NCBI RefSeq assembly: GCF_030527935.1
Contig: NZ_JAUMZV010000051.1
Coordinates: forward strand, 1 to 14,478
Direction: 5' to 3'
Source: Kingella sp. (in: b-proteobacteria)
GTDB taxonomy: Bacteria; Pseudomonadota; Gammaproteobacteria; Burkholderiales; Neisseriaceae
DNA length: 14,478 bases
Position 1 is the stretch's first letter. The number at the start of each line of letters is the position of its first letter. This document shows, piece by piece, positions 14,081 through 14,478 of this stretch. A program made the translations under genes and the position numbers. Below the pieces are notes generated by a model. The model saw nothing but the letters and a program-made list of their open reading frames with translations. It was not told the origin of the DNA and searched no databases.

Positions 14081-14384
14081 CTATTCTTTCTCAATCAATC
14101 GTTTCATCGCTTCTGCTCGCTGCGCTGCCAACACCATTTGCAATTCTTCTTCGCTTGGCAAATAGGGCAAATATTTGACGGCAAAAAGCTGTTTTTGGTC
14201 GGCTAAAACCGAGTAACGTGCCACGGCTTTGCTTTTTTCGCTGCACAAAACTAAACCAATGGTGGGGTTATCGTCTTCGGCTTTGTATTTTTCGTTGTAC
14301 TAGGCGTACATAAGGTGTCCATTTGTCCAACATCTTGATGTTTGAGCTTGCCCAGTTTTAAATCAATCAACACAAAGCATTTTA
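14081..14384 (-). pseudogene. YhcG/DUF1016-type PD-(D/E)XK nuclease, decayed C-terminal remnant
   Basis: On the - strand two frames together give a family-typical C-terminus: LKCFVLIDLKLGKLKHQDVG then QMD in one frame, and YNEKYKAEDDNPTIGLVLCS, KSKAVARYSVLADQKQLFAV, KYLPYLPSEEELQ in the other. DLK carries the nuclease-like D-x-K site. The frame changes just after QMD (about 14311-14316), and an in-frame TAG follows at 14302-14300, so at least two lesions exist. The N-terminal part is missing: similarity stops exactly at the TTA-flanked repeat terminus at 14385. The stop TAG (14083-14081) overlaps a DUS. The identification rests on recalled family sequences; function is lost in this copy. Confidence 0.78.
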
Positions 14385-14478
14385 GAACCTGCATTCACTA
14401 TTTTCATAGGCATCTTTCTTTGATGATGTCCTAAAAAGTATGCTGGTTTGATTATTGTTGATAGCCAGCAGTACTGAT
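14385..14478. mobile_element. Terminus of a subfamily 1-related element, running off the window
   Basis: The 28 bp from GAACCTGCATTCACTATTTT to CATAGGCA match the subfamily 1 terminal repeat, preceded by TTA (14382-14384). The next bases (TCTTT, then TCCTAAAAAG) resemble the inner flank of copies A and B with extra sequence, after which similarity stops. It could be the end of a longer, possibly transposase-encoding relative or a diverged MITE. Two - strand frames are open across it, but no transposase motif is recognisable in so short a stretch. Confidence 0.7.

Larger units (their letters stand above)
99..14082. repeat. Dispersed DNA uptake sequence AGGCAGCCTGAA, 24 exact copies
   Basis: Exact 12-mers (either strand) start at 99, 680, 1249, 1748, 1876, 2591, 2687, 2744, 3890, 6714, 7246, 7795, 7823, 9723, 9764, 9786, 9816, 10617, 10679, 11816, 12769, 13142, 13396 and 14071; many one-mismatch copies also exist. 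Chance expectation for a 12-mer is far below one in this length. The motif marks DNA for uptake by the type IV pilus competence system, where ComP is the known DUS receptor. By hand count, so one or two may be missed. Confidence 0.93.

Noticed and set aside
13925..14206. 93-residue + strand frame with a hydrophobic segment
   Set aside because: It overlaps the pheT start and the antisense of the nuclease remnant and contains DUS-derived residues; no family resemblance.

Overview
The window looks like chromosomal DNA from the Neisseriaceae, most likely a Kingella or close relative. The main reason is the 12-mer AGGCAGCCTGAA and its reverse complement, which I count 24 times exactly, with many one-mismatch copies. 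As I recall it, this is the Kingella dialect of the neisserial DNA uptake sequence (DUS). A dRS3-like inverted repeat and ihfA/pheT with neisserial-type surroundings agree with this. Species cannot be fixed from the sequence alone.

Layout. (1) 1-3886, + strand: the 3' part of a type III restriction-modification methyltransferase (mod), whose reading frame is closed in all three frames at the left edge, then a complete type III restriction/helicase subunit (res). A dRS3/NIME-like inverted repeat lies between them. (2) 3887-4273: no gene; DUS copies and a 164-bp mobile-element-like repeat. (3) 4274-7768, - strand: dgkA (diacylglycerol kinase), a GyrI-like effector-binding-domain protein overlapping it, and a Pat-type GNAT acetyltransferase with a degenerate acyl-CoA-synthetase-like body; a second copy of the repeat lies between the last two. 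(4) 7769-8128: a divergent regulatory region holding a DUS hairpin, a sigma70-like promoter and a related repeat inside the predicted 5' leader. (5) 8129-10606, + strand: a polar amino-acid ABC importer (lipoprotein receptor, permease, ATPase). (6) 10703-13968, - strand: pheT, then ihfA, a MerR-like protein and tRNA-Pro(GGG), closed by a strong terminator shared with the converging ABC operon. (7) 13969-14478: upstream of pheT, where pheS would be expected, lies a frameshifted YhcG/DUF1016-type nuclease remnant cut off by another copy of the repeat terminus.

The most unusual signal is a family of about 160-bp non-coding elements (3925-4088, 6753-6912, 7945-8105, and a terminus at 14385). They have 28-bp terminal inverted repeats and, in most cases, TTA target duplications. 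Two subfamilies differ in their termini and have entirely different central hairpin stems, yet keep two 13-bp internal boxes and nearly base-exact spacing. This suggests constraint on structure and not only on sequence. Copies sit in a terminator loop, at a stop codon, in a promoter leader and at a gene break. A second theme is DUS use: dense and in coding sequence in res/mod and pheT, arranged as hairpins between genes elsewhere, and almost absent as exact copies from the acetyltransferase and ABC genes.
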